Shown: positions 1 to 10,496 of the stretch, one piece after another | Position numbering within the stretch: position 1 is the stretch's first letter | Layout: each line of letters starts with the position of its first letter | From: Thermogemmatispora tikiterensis | GTDB lineage: Bacteria > Chloroflexota > Ktedonobacteria > Ktedonobacterales > Ktedonobacteraceae | NCBI RefSeq assembly: GCF_003268475.1 | Contig: NZ_MCIF01000002.1 | Coordinates: 388,015 to 452,014 of the forward strand | Reading direction: 5' to 3' | DNA: 64,000 nucleotides | Made by a program: the position numbers and the translations under genes | Notes under the pieces: model-generated | Databases searched by the model: none | The model's input: the letters and a program-made list of their open reading frames with translations, nothing else | Told to the model about the DNA's origin: nothing

Positions 1-259
1 CACCTTCCGTGCTTCTATCGCCTTCCTCAAGTGACCTCCTTGGGCCTTAAAATCTGTGATACAACGCTTCATCGCTCGTAGAAGCTACATCAGTCCATCG
101 AGCTGAGTATGACCCTGGACCAGGCTAATCTTCACGCGGAGTATGACACTGCCTCTCACCAGCAGAATCTTTTCACGGCAGATTTTCTGAGCGATCCAGG
201 TGTTTTACCTGCTATTGTTCCTTGGACCTAGAAGACCTTCACTGCCAGGGATCAGCTCA

Positions 260-315
260 TAAGCTATGGCCGCAGCAGGTACAGAAGTAAGCTATGGCCG
301 CAGCAGGTACAGAAG
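260..315. repeat. exact 28-bp tandem duplication
   Basis: A 28-base unit beginning TAAGCTATGGCCGCAGCAGG occurs at 260-287 and again, unchanged, at 288-315. Nothing around it (1-422) is recognisably coding; the stretch has no convincing ORF. It may be a polymerase-slippage product. The role is unknown. Confidence 0.8.
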
Positions 316-422
316 CTCCGTGAGAACTTAAGGCCAGACCGGGTCTCCATTGCTCGTCAGCATACTCTTTCTCCTATCAGGCATAGGATCTTAGTCTGCG
401 GTATGCAGCCCTCCCCTATTTC

Positions 423-3400
423 TCACTGTCCCTTCCCTCTTTTAGAAGCATACTGCTCCTCCTCTCTCCATTCTCTCTCCAACTTCCTCTCCGCCTGCGC
501 AGGCGTCCTGTGTATGGATACCTTGTCAGTGTTATCCCCTGCCTGGCTGTGGAGGAAACCAGAGAAGCCGCTTAATTTGCCTGGTGCCATCTGTCTCATC
601 TGGGGAGATTCGGCGGTGCTGCTGAGTCTCCGGTACAGCTCTTGTAACAATGATCCAGGCTCTACGCACAACTCCTGCTGCAGAATCTTTTTGCAGAGTT
701 GATACTGGCGTAGCGCGGCACTGCGCTTGCCCTGTGCCATATAGCAGAGCATGATGCCGTAGTGTGCCTCCTCCATGCAGTTATCCACAGCCAAGGCCTT
801 ACGCCAGTAATACATGCATGCCTCCATGTCTTGATGATTCCAGGCGATCTGCGCTAGCTGGCCCAGGGCCTCCAGATAGGTAGTGCGCAGCTCGTCCCGT
901 CGCTGACGGCACCAGTCGCTATAGAACGGTCTTCCATAGTCACCCCGGTAGAGTTCGAGCATTCTGAGTAATGCTTGCTGAGCGTTTTCCTCCTCTCCTC
1001 GCGCCAGGGCCTGTCTGGCCTCTGACCATCTCCCTTGAAACTCTTTGACGTCATACCAGATGCTTCCTCCATAGCAGGTCGCCAGGTTGAGGCTGTAGCC
1101 ATCGATACTAAAAACAACGCATGTCTTACCTAGCGCCTTACGCAGGTAGTAGAGGGCCATATGGAAGGCTTTATCGACTTGCTCGCAATCCTCGGGCCAG
1201 AGCGCTGCAATCACTTGCTCTCTGCTCAGAGGCTGGTCACTATTCAGGAGAAAAAAGAACAATTCCATAGCACTCATGCGGCGCCAGTTCTTGATAGGTT
1301 GATCATCAACCAGCACCATTGGTTCACCAAAGGCCAGGATCTTTAATCTGGCTCTCGGCTCCTCGACGCTTCCTCCGCTGACTCCTCCCTGTGTGGCTGA
1401 GACATTCTGTTCAGGGGCCTTCTCTAGCGCTAGCAATGTTCGCAGGTGCTCCAGCTCTGGCTCGCGCTCGATCAGCGTACGCAGCTCTGCCAGCCGCTCC
1501 ATTTCCCCCAACACCAGTAGTTTGTCAGTCTCACCCTCCTCAAGCAGCCTTCCCACCTCCTCTAGCAGCTCTACGGCTTCGCCGACGTGTTGACGTGCTA
1601 ACTGGCAGGCGGCCAGACGCAGCGTGGCCAGCAATTGTTCTTGCCGCAGGTCCGCCTTGCGTAGAAGAGCTAGGGTTTCTGCCAGACTGGTATAGGCCTG
1701 CTCGTAGCAGCCCTGATAGAGATAGACCAGGCCCGCGGTCAGTCTGCTCCAGGACCACTCGTAGCCAGCTTGTGCGCTAGTTCTTTCCCCTACCCTGATC
1801 GCTTCCACAAAATGCCGCGCGCTGGTTTGATCTCCCAGGAACAGGTAGGCCAGGGCCATGGTCGAGTAGATGGAGTTACACAAGCTCCGATTGCCATACT
1901 GGCAGGCTAACACCAACGCCTCCTGACAATAAGCGAGTGCCTGCCGGCTGTGCCCCTGCAGCAGTGCCAGCGAACCAAGATTCCCAAGCGCATAGGCTTC
2001 CCCGCGGTGATAGCCTGGTGTAGCACGCGCCATGACCAGGGCCTGTTGCAGGACAGCTTCCGCCTCCGCGAGCGCCCCTCGCCTTCCCAGGATCAGTCCC
2101 TGCAAAATACGATTGTTGATAATGCCCCGTATATTGCGCGCTTGCTCGCCATAGCTGATCGCGCAAAGGAGATGGTGCTCGGCCAGATCAAGTTTGTTGA
2201 CGAGATAGTAGGTGTTAGCCAGCGCGCTATGGACTGCAATGGCCAGGTTGAGCGATGGCTGGTGACTCCAGGTCCGCAGCGCCTGCTGAAGATAAGTGAT
2301 GCCGGTAGCTACATCTCCCTGGAGGCAGGCACAGATCCCCAGGCGCATCTCCGCTGCAGCCCGCAACTCGTCTTCGTGCTCAGGCAAATGCAGCAGTACC
2401 TGCTGACAGAGCTGCAAAGCTTGAGAGTACTCTCCCTCTTGAAACAAGGCTTTGCTGCGCAAAAGATGGATTTCAGCCAGAAAAGTGACTTTTTTAGACG
2501 ATGCAAGTGTGTGCTCAGCCCCGGATAGAAGCGTTATGGCCCTCTCAAGAAGGGGGAGAGCCTCCCGGTGCTGGCCCTCCTCTAACAGGACATATGCTCG
2601 TATTGTCAGCAGCTGGGGATGCTGTTCCAACAGGCTGGCGGGAAGCGCGTTGAGCCAGCGTATGATGCCATCAATCTGTCCTTGCTGGAGCTGCAATCTG
2701 GCATAGGTGAACAGAATCTCTCCTGCCAGCTCATAGGCGTGCGCTTCCAGAGCGTGATACATGGCTTGCTCGTAATTCTTTCTGTCCTGCCATAGCCGGG
2801 CAGCACGCCAGTGGAGGGCATAGAAGCGCTCTGGATCACTTTGTCTGAACTGCTCCTGGAAAAGGCTACGAACTACAGGGAGACAGGTATAGAAGCGCTG
2901 GCCGTGATCCAGATGCGAGGTGACGAATAACCCCTGCTGCTCCATAGAGGTCAGCCATTCCCTGGCTTTGTCCGTTTCCAGGAGAGCATCACATATCTCT
3001 GGGTGCATTTCTTGGAATATACATGCTAATTGCATAAAGCTTTTTATTTCTGGCTCGTGAGATAAAACATCATTTATCAGATATGAAGTGAGATGAGCAC
3101 GCCTCTGTTCAGCAATGATTCTCTGCTGATACAATGGCTTCGTCTGCTCAGGTATGCCGATCTCGCCGGGGTCAGGGGCAGCCTGCTCTCCCAAACGAGT
3201 TGCCAGGAGTATGCCAGTAATCCAGCCGTCAAAGTCGCGTGCGAGCTGTTCAGCTTCCTCTTCAGATAGTCTGCTCAGGCCCTGCAAGCGGGCCAGCTCG
3301 ACGATCTCCCGGGCGGTGAAGCGCAGCAGCGCTTTGTTTACGGCGCAGATCTGCCGCTGGGCAAAGAGCGGCGCAAACGAGGGGTCCAGGGCAGTACGGC

Positions 3401-3944
3401 TCTCTATCACGAGCGTGGCTGAAGATGGTAATCTCTTGAGCAGGTAGTGAAGGAGCTGTGTGAGGGAGGCATGGGCATTGGCTGCTCCATAGTTACACAG
3501 GAAAATAGCAAAATCCTGTCTGGCTACCTCTGTCAGGGCCTGACTGAGAGCGTCAAGGGCTGGCTGGTAGATCTTAGCCGGCGCAGTCACCTGCTCGCAC
3601 AGCAGATTCGTCAAGAGGGGTTCCAGCTCACTCAGAGAGGGAAAAAGACTCTGCAGGCTCTTTAGCAGAGTGTAAATAAAAATGGAGCAATTGCTATCTT
3701 CTTGCTCCAGGAAATACCAGCAGCAGGGTAACGAGGTGGAGCGGGCAAAATCAGCCAGGAGAGTTGTCTTTCCATAACCGGCGGGTGCCCACAGCGACAC
3801 CAGTTGATAGTGAGCTTGGGTGCCATCTCTCTTCTGTACCCGCCCTACGGCTTCTTCCAGGTAAGTCACTAAACGCTGGCGATGGAGAATTCTAGCGGGC
3901 AGCATAGGCGCAGATATCTTTTTCTGGAGGTCTCTCTCCTGCAT
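423..3944 (-). CDS. STAND ATPase / BTAD-type transcriptional regulator with TPR core
   Basis: A giant (1173 aa) cytoplasmic signal-transduction ATPase of the MalT/SARP kind. The N-terminal NTPase has a Walker A at residues 53-61 (APAGYGKTT), followed by a MalT-like WYFLEQED segment. The middle of the protein is a long run of helical TPR-like repeats. The C-terminal third carries an OmpR-like winged helix (around RMSAMELFFFLLNSDQPLSR and EQVIAALWPED) and a bacterial transcriptional activator domain (YRGDYGRPFYSDWCRQRRDE, then TPR-like helices to the end). Such proteins normally bind an inducer through the TPR region and activate transcription in an ATP-dependent manner; the inducer and target here are unknown. 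The ATG at 3944 is chosen over an upstream in-frame ATG at 4064 because AAGGAGG lies just before it. It stands alone, with no co-directional partner. Confidence 0.9.
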   Translation of the reverse strand: MQERDLQKKISAPMLPARILHRQRLVTYLEEAVGRVQKRDGTQAHYQLVSLWAPAGYGKTTLLADFARSTSLPCCWYFLEQEDSNCSIFIYTLLKSLQSLFPSLSELEPLLTNLLCEQVTAPAKIYQPALDALSQALTEVARQDFAIFLCNYGAANAHASLTQLLHYLLKRLPSSATLVIESRTALDPSFAPLFAQRQICAVNKALLRFTAREIVELARLQGLSRLSEEEAEQLARDFDGWITGILLATRLGEQAAPDPGEIGIPEQTKPLYQQRIIAEQRRAHLTSYLINDVLSHEPEIKSFMQLACIFQEMHPEICDALLETDKAREWLTSMEQQGLFVTSHLDHGQRFYTCLPVVRSLFQEQFRQSDPERFYALHWRAARLWQDRKNYEQAMYHALEAHAYELAGEILFTYARLQLQQGQIDGIIRWLNALPASLLEQHPQLLTIRAYVLLEEGQHREALPLLERAITLLSGAEHTLASSKKVTFLAEIHLLRSKALFQEGEYSQALQLCQQVLLHLPEHEDELRAAAEMRLGICACLQGDVATGITYLQQALRTWSHQPSLNLAIAVHSALANTYYLVNKLDLAEHHLLCAISYGEQARNIRGIINNRILQGLILGRRGALAEAEAVLQQALVMARATPGYHRGEAYALGNLGSLALLQGHSRQALAYCQEALVLACQYGNRSLCNSIYSTMALAYLFLGDQTSARHFVEAIRVGERTSAQAGYEWSWSRLTAGLVYLYQGCYEQAYTSLAETLALLRKADLRQEQLLATLRLAACQLARQHVGEAVELLEEVGRLLEEGETDKLLVLGEMERLAELRTLIEREPELEHLRTLLALEKAPEQNVSATQGGVSGGSVEEPRARLKILAFGEPMVLVDDQPIKNWRRMSAMELFFFLLNSDQPLSREQVIAALWPEDCEQVDKAFHMALYYLRKALGKTCVVFSIDGYSLNLATCYGGSIWYDVKEFQGRWSEARQALARGEEENAQQALLRMLELYRGDYGRPFYSDWCRQRRDELRTTYLEALGQLAQIAWNHQDMEACMYYWRKALAVDNCMEEAHYGIMLCYMAQGKRSAALRQYQLCKKILQQELCVEPGSLLQELYRRLSSTAESPQMRQMAPGKLSGFSGFLHSQAGDNTDKVSIHRTPAQAERKLEREWREEEQYASKRGKGQ

Positions 3945-5641
3945 AGTTTTCCTCCTTCTTCTGTGTCTGCAAGGGCTAGAGCGGCGAAGCCTGGCGCAAA
4001 AACATGTCCTGTCTAGCCCTGTCCGCTGAGGATAGCAATAGTGAGGCTGAGGCCCAGAAAGCACGAAACTTGGTACTTGCTCCCGTCAGTGGTTCCATTC
4101 CTGCTACCTGTCATCTTGCACTCCGGCTTAGACCATATTTTTGCTCCCAATGGCAGAAGCGCTGCGTCCCATGGTGATGAAACTGGTAGGGGAGGGGTGG
4201 CTGGGAGAGGCAGGGCGCTTGTAAGGGTGAGGATGTTGTTTGTCGGAACAACAGTTGGGGGCACCTGAAGGACGGGTCGTCAGCCAGACGCGGGGTGCTT
4301 CCCGGTCTGGCGGCGGCCAGGCGGGGAAGCACCCCACCATCCCAATCGGCAGTGGCGAGTGGACCAGGATCAAACGGCTCCTGTCCGGATCTTATCCCCT
4401 GGCCTGAAAGTCTGAGGGGGAGCCTTGGGAATAGAAGGAGCGCTCGCTCACTGCAGATTTGATCAATACAGGATGGATGTAGTCCGGGGGAACAGAGCAG
4501 ACTTGCCTGGGAGGCGGCGATCATTGTGAGAGATGGGCACGATTTGCCTGATCGTGCCCCGTGTAGCAAAGATTTAGGGGCGCGTCCCGGAGTGCTCTTG
4601 AGTTGCTCAGGGCGCTCGTGCCAGGCTTTCGCTTTCATTGCTTCAAAGAAGTCAACCCAAGCTTAGTAGAGCTGGATGAACACCTGATGCCTGGTCCTTG
4701 GGCAGAAGCCCAAGAGAAGCCAGCTGTTCTTGCCTGGTGCGTCTCCCAGGCAAGACAGCCCCCCTTACCCTCCCCGCACGACTGGAGAGGGCTGGGTCAG
4801 CTTGTGCTCTCAGAACGGGCAAACCCGCTGCCAGGGACAGGGAAGTATCCCTGGGTCACATCGCGCCAGCTCTCGTGTGTATGAGGTACAGTTCAGGTCG
4901 GCTTTTGTCAGAACACACTCACCTTTGCCGTGATTGCTGCTACCAGCAATAGACTACGTGCTGGCCTCTCTGCTCTGCCAGCTGCAGGTTCTGCCAAAGT
5001 CCGCCCTCTTCTACCAGGATCAATAGCCTGGTTTTCCCTGTAGATACACTGACACCCCCATGTCAGCGTAGGCTGGCTTTGACTGGCTTCCTGGCTCTTC
5101 GTTCTGGTTGTCCGACGATAGCTGCTCAGATCGGATACCGTCTATGTAACGGTTCAGCATGCCTCCTGGCCTATCTCTCCTGGAGCCTGGCAATCCGTCG
5201 AGGCCGGTTTCTGCCCTCGTGTGATCTCCACACGGCACGTGAGCAGAGCGGCTCTTTGCCAGAATCACACCACACCCAAGGCAAAGCACCTGGCCGAGGC
5301 AAACCGCTTTCTCCTCTTGCTGAGTCCGGCGCCAGAGATACCCTGGTGCTCGATCTGTTTGGAGAGTTTCCCTGTGTAGAGGATAACAAATTGACTCTCT
5401 GTTGTCCATACTTTCATGAGGAGCTTTCTACATCCCAGAGTCAATGGATGAGCCTATTCCGCAGGATCTGGCGATACCAGGAGAGGTCATGGTGATAGTC
5501 CCCACAGCGCTCGCAACGACGTCCTGGTTGCTTAAAATGAAATTTCCTGCGGGCCTCTCCTCTCTACTGACAGCGTTGGGCATCCCGGCCTTGCAGGTAA
5601 GGAAATAATAGATCTGCCCACTCTTCTAAACCATCTCTCCT
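3945..5641. other. 1.7-kb intergenic region with two hairpins
   Basis: No gene can be supported here; the open frames present lack ribosome binding sites and family features. Two inverted repeats stand out. One has 12-bp arms GGGGTGCTTCCC (4292-4303) and GGGAAGCACCCC (4324-4335), with a second small stem CTGG/CCAG inside the loop. The other has 9-bp arms CTTGCCTGG (4729-4737) and CCAGGCAAG (4746-4754). Neither is followed by a T-tract, so they are not obvious terminators. Confidence 0.5.
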
Positions 5642-6412
5642 TTAAGGCCGCATCAACCTCTTTCCGGCCCAGAAAGGAATGAGCAAGACAGTTCCCCAGA
5701 TGGTGTCAGCGTTGGTCGCCAAGCGCTCGAAGAGGCCAGCGTATCCAGCAAACGCACTGTGGGGATTGTTCTGGGCGAGAACGAAAAAAGGCATAAATAC
5801 CATCGGCAGAAGACCGCACGCCAGCGAAAATGCTGCCCAACCGCGCAAGTGTGGAGTTTTCCAGAAGCGCCAGGCAATGACCAGTAAGCCCAGGCACATG
5901 GCCTGTACAACCAGGATCGTGAAGCTCAGGTGAAGCGTGCCCCCGAGGGTCGAGGGTCCCGCCCCGGCTGGCGCCCCAGGAGGATAGCCATAGCCTGGAT
6001 CTTGCGAGAAGATGGCAATAGCCACTAATCCCACTCCTTCGATACCACGGATGATAGGATAAAGAGTCGCACAGACGCCATCTCTGAGGACCTGGCGCCA
6101 GACAAAAGCCAACCAGAGGACGCTTACACCACAGAGAGCGAAATTGACCTGCTGTATCCAGCCATCTGGACCCAGGCTGAGCGCGCTAATGGCCTGCTGT
6201 AGGGCATTATAGTCGGGGCGGGTGGCACCCTCGATCAGGTAGATAACAGGGAAGAGCACGGTGCCAGCTGTCCCATAGGTCAGCCACATGAGCAGTTTCC
6301 GCGGAACTGGTATGAGAGGTCCTGACTCTACTGCCGTGCTCCTGGCTGAGGTTGCCTGATTCACAGGGGGGTCTTGCGAGAAAGGCTCAGACATCGAGGA
6401 TTCTTCAGGCAT
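5642..6412 (-). CDS. DUF998 family integral membrane protein
   Basis: A 256-aa protein with a hydrophilic N-terminal 35 residues followed by about six hydrophobic membrane segments. The segment starting DYNALQQAISALSLGPDGW after the first helix, and the general helix pattern, match DUF998 (a family of uncharacterised multi-spanning membrane proteins). No enzymatic residue pattern is visible and the function is unknown. Start: ATG at 6412 preceded by GAGAGG; an in-frame ATG at 6394 is possible but has no Shine-Dalgarno sequence. It is monocistronic as far as can be seen. A 16-bp palindrome lies about 185 bp upstream and could be an operator. Confidence 0.8.
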   Translation of the reverse strand: MPEESSMSEPFSQDPPVNQATSARSTAVESGPLIPVPRKLLMWLTYGTAGTVLFPVIYLIEGATRPDYNALQQAISALSLGPDGWIQQVNFALCGVSVLWLAFVWRQVLRDGVCATLYPIIRGIEGVGLVAIAIFSQDPGYGYPPGAPAGAGPSTLGGTLHLSFTILVVQAMCLGLLVIAWRFWKTPHLRGWAAFSLACGLLPMVFMPFFVLAQNNPHSAFAGYAGLFERLATNADTIWGTVLLIPFWAGKRLMRP

Positions 6413-6597
6413 ATGTGCCTCTCATCTCCAGTGCAACAAAATGTGCACTTTTCAAGCAGGTATAGCAGAATGCTGCTGGATCTTAGATCAAAGCTATATG
6501 ACGGTTCCTCGGACTCTTTTATAGCCCGGTCAAGGCCTTTCAGATCTCCTTTCGTCAAGGAAACATGCGCCAACAAGCTGCATAAGTAAGGTTTCGA

Positions 6598-6613
6598 GTG
6601 CCACAAGTGGCAC
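6598..6613. promoter_or_regulatory. palindrome GTGCCAC-AA-GTGGCAC
   Basis: Perfect 7-bp arms around a 2-base centre, in the gap upstream of the DUF998 gene. A second small dyad GATCTT-N5-AAGATC lies at 6661-6677. They could be protein-binding sites; this is inference from symmetry only. The rest of 6413-7189 shows no gene. Confidence 0.35.
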
Positions 6614-6860
6614 CTGTTAAGGTTGATAAATTTGCATTATTCTGTGATGTGGGAGCAAACGATCTTACAACAAGATCATTGTATCACCTCCAGCGGATTC
6701 CGCAAGTGCCTAACCCTCGCCAGGCCTTTTCTTCGCCTGGCTTGTGCCCCCAGCGGGCGCGAAGTGGCGCGCCCCAGCCTCAAGTGGCTGTTAACTTCCT
6801 CAAAATGCTGTCTGCACAGTAACTGCAGAGCGCTCCTACGGATTTTATCAGGGTGGTGGC

Positions 6861-6896
6861 CAAAAGACCCCTCCCTGACGGAAACCAGGGAGAGGG
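6861..6896 (-). terminator. putative terminator of the anion ABC operon
   Basis: On the minus strand a stem CTCCCTG (6892-6886) / CAGGGAG (6877-6871), extended by CCC/GGG past a bulge, is followed by TCTTTT. It is about 300 nt downstream of the ATPase stop at 7190, in the right orientation to end that transcript. Confidence 0.45.
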
Positions 6897-7189
6897 ATGG
6901 CCGCTCTGGGCTACCGTGCCGGTTTGTATTTATCCTGTAATTGTGCCATAGAACCGTTGCCTGAACAGGGGAAGGCGTTTCCGTATCCTGGCCTGGCTGG
7001 ATCACCTGATAGACCACGACATCGATGCCCTTCTCCTTGTCAACGCATCGCCGCCGCGTCCGCGCTGGGGCGATCTCCACTTCAGGAAGGACTGCCAAAG
7101 GAAAAAGGCGATGTGAGAGCCCGCTCTGCCTTTTGTGGGCCTTCGCTATGCAGCAGTCCTGAGCACGGAAAGGAAGAGAAGGTAGGAAA

Positions 7190-8609
7190 TCATCGAATGT
7201 TTCTCCGCCGTGTGTCGCCGGCGGCCTCGGTGGGCTGCTCCTCCGCCTCCTCGTTCGTTTCCAGTGCAAAAACCCCTGTCTCTTCCTGGTAGGTAAAGAT
7301 CTCTGCGTAGCGGCCCCAGTCAATGATCGTCTGCAATTGTGCCTCCGCTTCCCCCTCACTGAAATGCTCGCGCAGGCGTTCGAGATAGCGCTCCTCGTCT
7401 ACTCGATGGCCCGGTGCGGCGGCCAGATCCTCGGCAATGCGGCGTAGCAGGGCGATCCGCGCCAGAGCCTGCTGGCGGAAGAGCCGCTTTTCCTCCTGCA
7501 CATCTGCCTCAGCGAGCAGGTGCCCCACTGCTGTCAGCACCAGATCTCCCTCCTCCGGGCATGCCAGCTGGAGCAGATCTGCTGCATCCACTAATGGAAG
7601 CAGCTCATCCAGTTCCAGCTGCAGCTCCCGACCCAACTCTGCCAGATCGGCCCGCCCTCCTCGGGCCTGGACCAATTCCAGCAAGCCGATCATATCTGCC
7701 GGGGCGACATGGGGCAACGTTTGATAGGGGCGCGTTGGACGCGATTGCCCCCGCTGCACAAGGGCTGCCTCCTCAGCCGCCAGCAAGGCTGCACCATCCT
7801 CCTCTGGACTCGTCATGAGTCGATAGAGCAGGTCGACCAGATGAGTGTAGGCAGGGCTATGTGGCTCCCGCTGCCCGCGAGGCAGCCCCTGGACCTCCGC
7901 GCGAATATGCCCGGGGTCGGCTCCCAGGATCAGCAAGCGGTCGGCCATACTCACAGCCTCATCGATATTGTGGGTGACCAGCAGCATGGCGCGGGTGGGA
8001 ATCTTCGCCTGGTACCAGAGCTGCAGCAGTTCGCGACGCAGATTGGCCGCGGTGAGCACGTCGAGCGCGCTGAAAGGCTCATCCAGCAGGAGCAGCTCCG
8101 GCTCAACCGCCAGCGCACGCGCGAAGCCCACGCGCTGGCGCATGCCGCCAGACAGCTCTTTGGGATAGGCTTCCTCGAAACCATCCAGTCCGATCATATC
8201 GATGATAGCCAGGGCGCGCTTCAGGCGCTGCAGACGTGGCAGTCCCAGCGCCTCCAGGCCCAGCTCGACGTTCTGGAGCACGGTCAGCCAGGGAAAGAGG
8301 GCAAAGCTCTGGAAGACCAGAGCGCACGGGGGGGTAGGGGCCTCGCAGCGGCTGACCATGAACGCGCACCTCTCCCTGAGTGGGGCGGATCAATCCCGCG
8401 AGAATACGCAACAACGTCGACTTCCCTGAGCCGGAGGGCCCCAGCAGGGCTACCAGCTCACCAGCGCGGATCTGCAGCGAGACCGCTTCCAGCACGACCG
8501 GAGGGTGTCCTCCCCGTCTCTGTTCTCCGCGTCCCTGGTACAGATGAGTAATCTGCTGGGCCTCCAGGATCACCTCGCCGTTCGCCTCAGTCGTCTGTCT
8601 CTGAGCCAT
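7190..8609 (-). pseudogene. anion/sulfonate-type ABC transporter ATPase with C-terminal AAA-associated domain, frameshifted
   Basis: ATP-binding subunit of a NitT/TauT-like importer. The first frame (from ATG 8609, after AGGAGGAAG) encodes the Walker [10 protein letters not shown] and continues to about GPYPPV. A different frame then continues with [15 protein letters not shown] (Q-loop), the signature LSGGMRQRV, Walker B LLLLDEPFSALD, the H-loop THNIDEA and an approximately 220-residue AAA-associated C-terminal domain to 7190. The break falls in a run of seven G on the plus strand (8328-8334; C7 in the coding strand). Removing one C restores one continuous 472-aa frame of the expected length for an ATPase with this domain. 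It could be a real frameshift mutation, a sequencing error in the homopolymer, or recoding. The partner permease is immediately upstream (8697-10496). Confidence 0.8.
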
Positions 8610-8696
8610 TGTCTTCCTCCTGTTGTCTGTTTATCTCCTGCTAAGGAATAGGGGGCCTTTCATCGCAGCCTGCCTGGCCTTCCACGGCAGATCGAG

Positions 8697-10496
8697 CTAG
8701 GCCAGGCGATAGCGCCGTTCGGCCAGCTGGTAGAGCCGCCGCCAGACAAGTCGATTGAACAGGACAACCAGGGCAGCCATGAGCAGCGTACCTGCCAACA
8801 GCACGGGATAATTGCCGGTCCCAGCCGCTGCGGCGATTTCGGCACCCAGCCCAAAGGTGTGCAGAGTTTGGCCATGAAACTGCACCAGCTCGGAGACGAT
8901 GCTGGCGTTCCAGGCGCCGCCACTGGCCGTAATCAGCCCGGTGACCAGGTACGGGAAGATGGCGGGCAGGATCACGGTGCGCCAACGGCGCCAGCCAGTC
9001 ACCCCAAAGAGGGCCGCAGCCTCCAGCAGGTCGCGAGGGATGGCCATCGCCCCGGCAATGACATTGAAGAGGACATACCACTGGGTTCCTAACAGCATGA
9101 GCAGGATCGCCGCCAGCGAGAGGCTGCCTGGCAGAGCGACCAGAAGAGCCAGCAGCGCCGGGAAGAGCGCTGTGGCCGGGATCGAGGCGGCAATCTGGAC
9201 CAGCGGCTGCAGGCGGCGTGACCAGCGAGGTGAAAGACCAATCGCCACGCCGATGGGAACTGTCCACAGAGTGCCGATCGCCAGGGCGATCAATGTGCGG
9301 AGCCAGGTCGCTCCGGCAGCCAGCACCAGGCGCCCCCAAGTCACAGGTGGCACCTGCATCAGCAATAACCCTCCTTGCCAGCTGATCCAGAGCACCAGCA
9401 ATACGAGCAAGCCCAGGAATAGCATGCCCGCGCTGCGCAGCGCCCAGTGGAGAAGCCGATCTTGACGGGCCTGCTCTACCGTGGACGGGTGTGTGAACCT
9501 GTCTCCCGGCAATGGCTGCAGGCGGTTGAGCAACCAGGCCAGCCCCTCCCCGAGCGGCTGGCCCAGATGCTTCCACAGCCAGCGCGCGGTTGGCGAGCCT
9601 CGAAGGAGATCGAGCACCAGCGAGTGCGGCGGAATCGTCTCGGCCTGCTCTTCCAGCTTAAAGCGCTCAGCCCAGGCCACCAGTGGACGCCACAGGCAGA
9701 CATCGAGTAAGACAATCAGACCGATCAAGGTGAGCAGCCCAAGGGTAAGTGCCCTGGGATCACCTCGGTCGGCAGCGAGCTGCAGGTAGGAGCCGAGGCC
9801 GGGCAGTTGGAAGGAGCGATCCCCCAGCGAAAATTGCTCCGAGGCCATCAGGAAGAACCACCCACCGGCCCAGCTCATCATGCTGTTCCAGACCAGACCG
9901 ATGATGGAAGCAGCAAGCTCCAGCTTCAAGAACCGCTGCCAGGGTCGTAACCTTAGCAAACGACAGACATCGACCAGATCGCGGGGGAGTGTCAGCACAG
10001 AATGGTAGAAGCTAAAGGTCATATTCCAGGCCTGGCTGGTAAAGATCAGCAGGATACTGGCCAATTCCAGCCCGATATTGCTTTGCGGAAACGCTGCCAC
10101 CAGAGCCAGCACCACTGCTGGGAGAAAGGAGAGGATGGGGATACTTTGAAGCAGATCAAGCAATGGAATCATAACGTGCTCGGCCTGGCGGTTGGTTGCA
10201 GCCACGTGGCCATAGAGCAAGGTGAAGAGCAGCGCCAGCCCATAAGCCAGGAGCATCCGCAGCAGGGAGTAACCGGCATAGAGTGGCAGCGCCAGCGGTG
10301 AGAGCGAGATGGCAACCACCGGTGTCAGGGGAGCGGCCCAACGTGAGGCGGCCAGCACAAGCCAGGCGCACAACAGAAAGAGAAAGCTCCCTCCTAGAAT
10401 CAGATCCCGTAGCCAGAGCCAGTGATAAATGGCTGACCCGGATAGGCCGCGCCGGCTTCCTCGCTGCTGCGGGAGGACGTGAAGCTTGCGAGTCAT
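8697..10496 (-). CDS. ABC anion transporter, duplicated permease (two fused BPD domains)
   Basis: A 599-aa inner-membrane permease containing two binding-protein-dependent transport domains in one chain, as in the COG4986 anion transporters. The N-terminal copy contains helices around LILGGSFLFLLCAWLVL and an EAA-like loop near LRPWQRFLKLELAASIIGL. A hydrophilic linker (about residues 275-340) follows, then the C-terminal copy with its EAA-like loop GVTGWRRWRTVILPAIFPYL. The family is associated with uptake of nitrate, sulfonate or similar anions; the substrate is not determined. ATG 10496 is chosen for its CAGGAGAGG ribosome binding site; the frame is open further upstream, but that part has no family similarity. 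It lies 87 bp upstream of the frameshifted ATPase gene. No substrate-binding protein gene is nearby. Confidence 0.88.
   Translation of the reverse strand: MTRKLHVLPQQRGSRRGLSGSAIYHWLWLRDLILGGSFLFLLCAWLVLAASRWAAPLTPVVAISLSPLALPLYAGYSLLRMLLAYGLALLFTLLYGHVAATNRQAEHVMIPLLDLLQSIPILSFLPAVVLALVAAFPQSNIGLELASILLIFTSQAWNMTFSFYHSVLTLPRDLVDVCRLLRLRPWQRFLKLELAASIIGLVWNSMMSWAGGWFFLMASEQFSLGDRSFQLPGLGSYLQLAADRGDPRALTLGLLTLIGLIVLLDVCLWRPLVAWAERFKLEEQAETIPPHSLVLDLLRGSPTARWLWKHLGQPLGEGLAWLLNRLQPLPGDRFTHPSTVEQARQDRLLHWALRSAGMLFLGLLVLLVLWISWQGGLLLMQVPPVTWGRLVLAAGATWLRTLIALAIGTLWTVPIGVAIGLSPRWSRRLQPLVQIAASIPATALFPALLALLVALPGSLSLAAILLMLLGTQWYVLFNVIAGAMAIPRDLLEAAALFGVTGWRRWRTVILPAIFPYLVTGLITASGGAWNASIVSELVQFHGQTLHTFGLGAEIAAAAGTGNYPVLLAGTLLMAALVVLFNRLVWRRLYQLAERRYRLA

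Noticed and set aside
6676..7359. 227-codon minus-strand open frame overlapping the ABC ATPase 3' end
   Set aside because: Arg/Ser-rich shadow composition, overlaps the genuine C-terminal domain frame by 170 bp, no ribosome binding site or family signal.
7709..8551. 280-codon plus-strand open frame antisense to the ABC ATPase
   Set aside because: It mirrors the ATPase codons on the other strand, has no ribosome binding site, and the antisense ATPase motifs are unmistakable.
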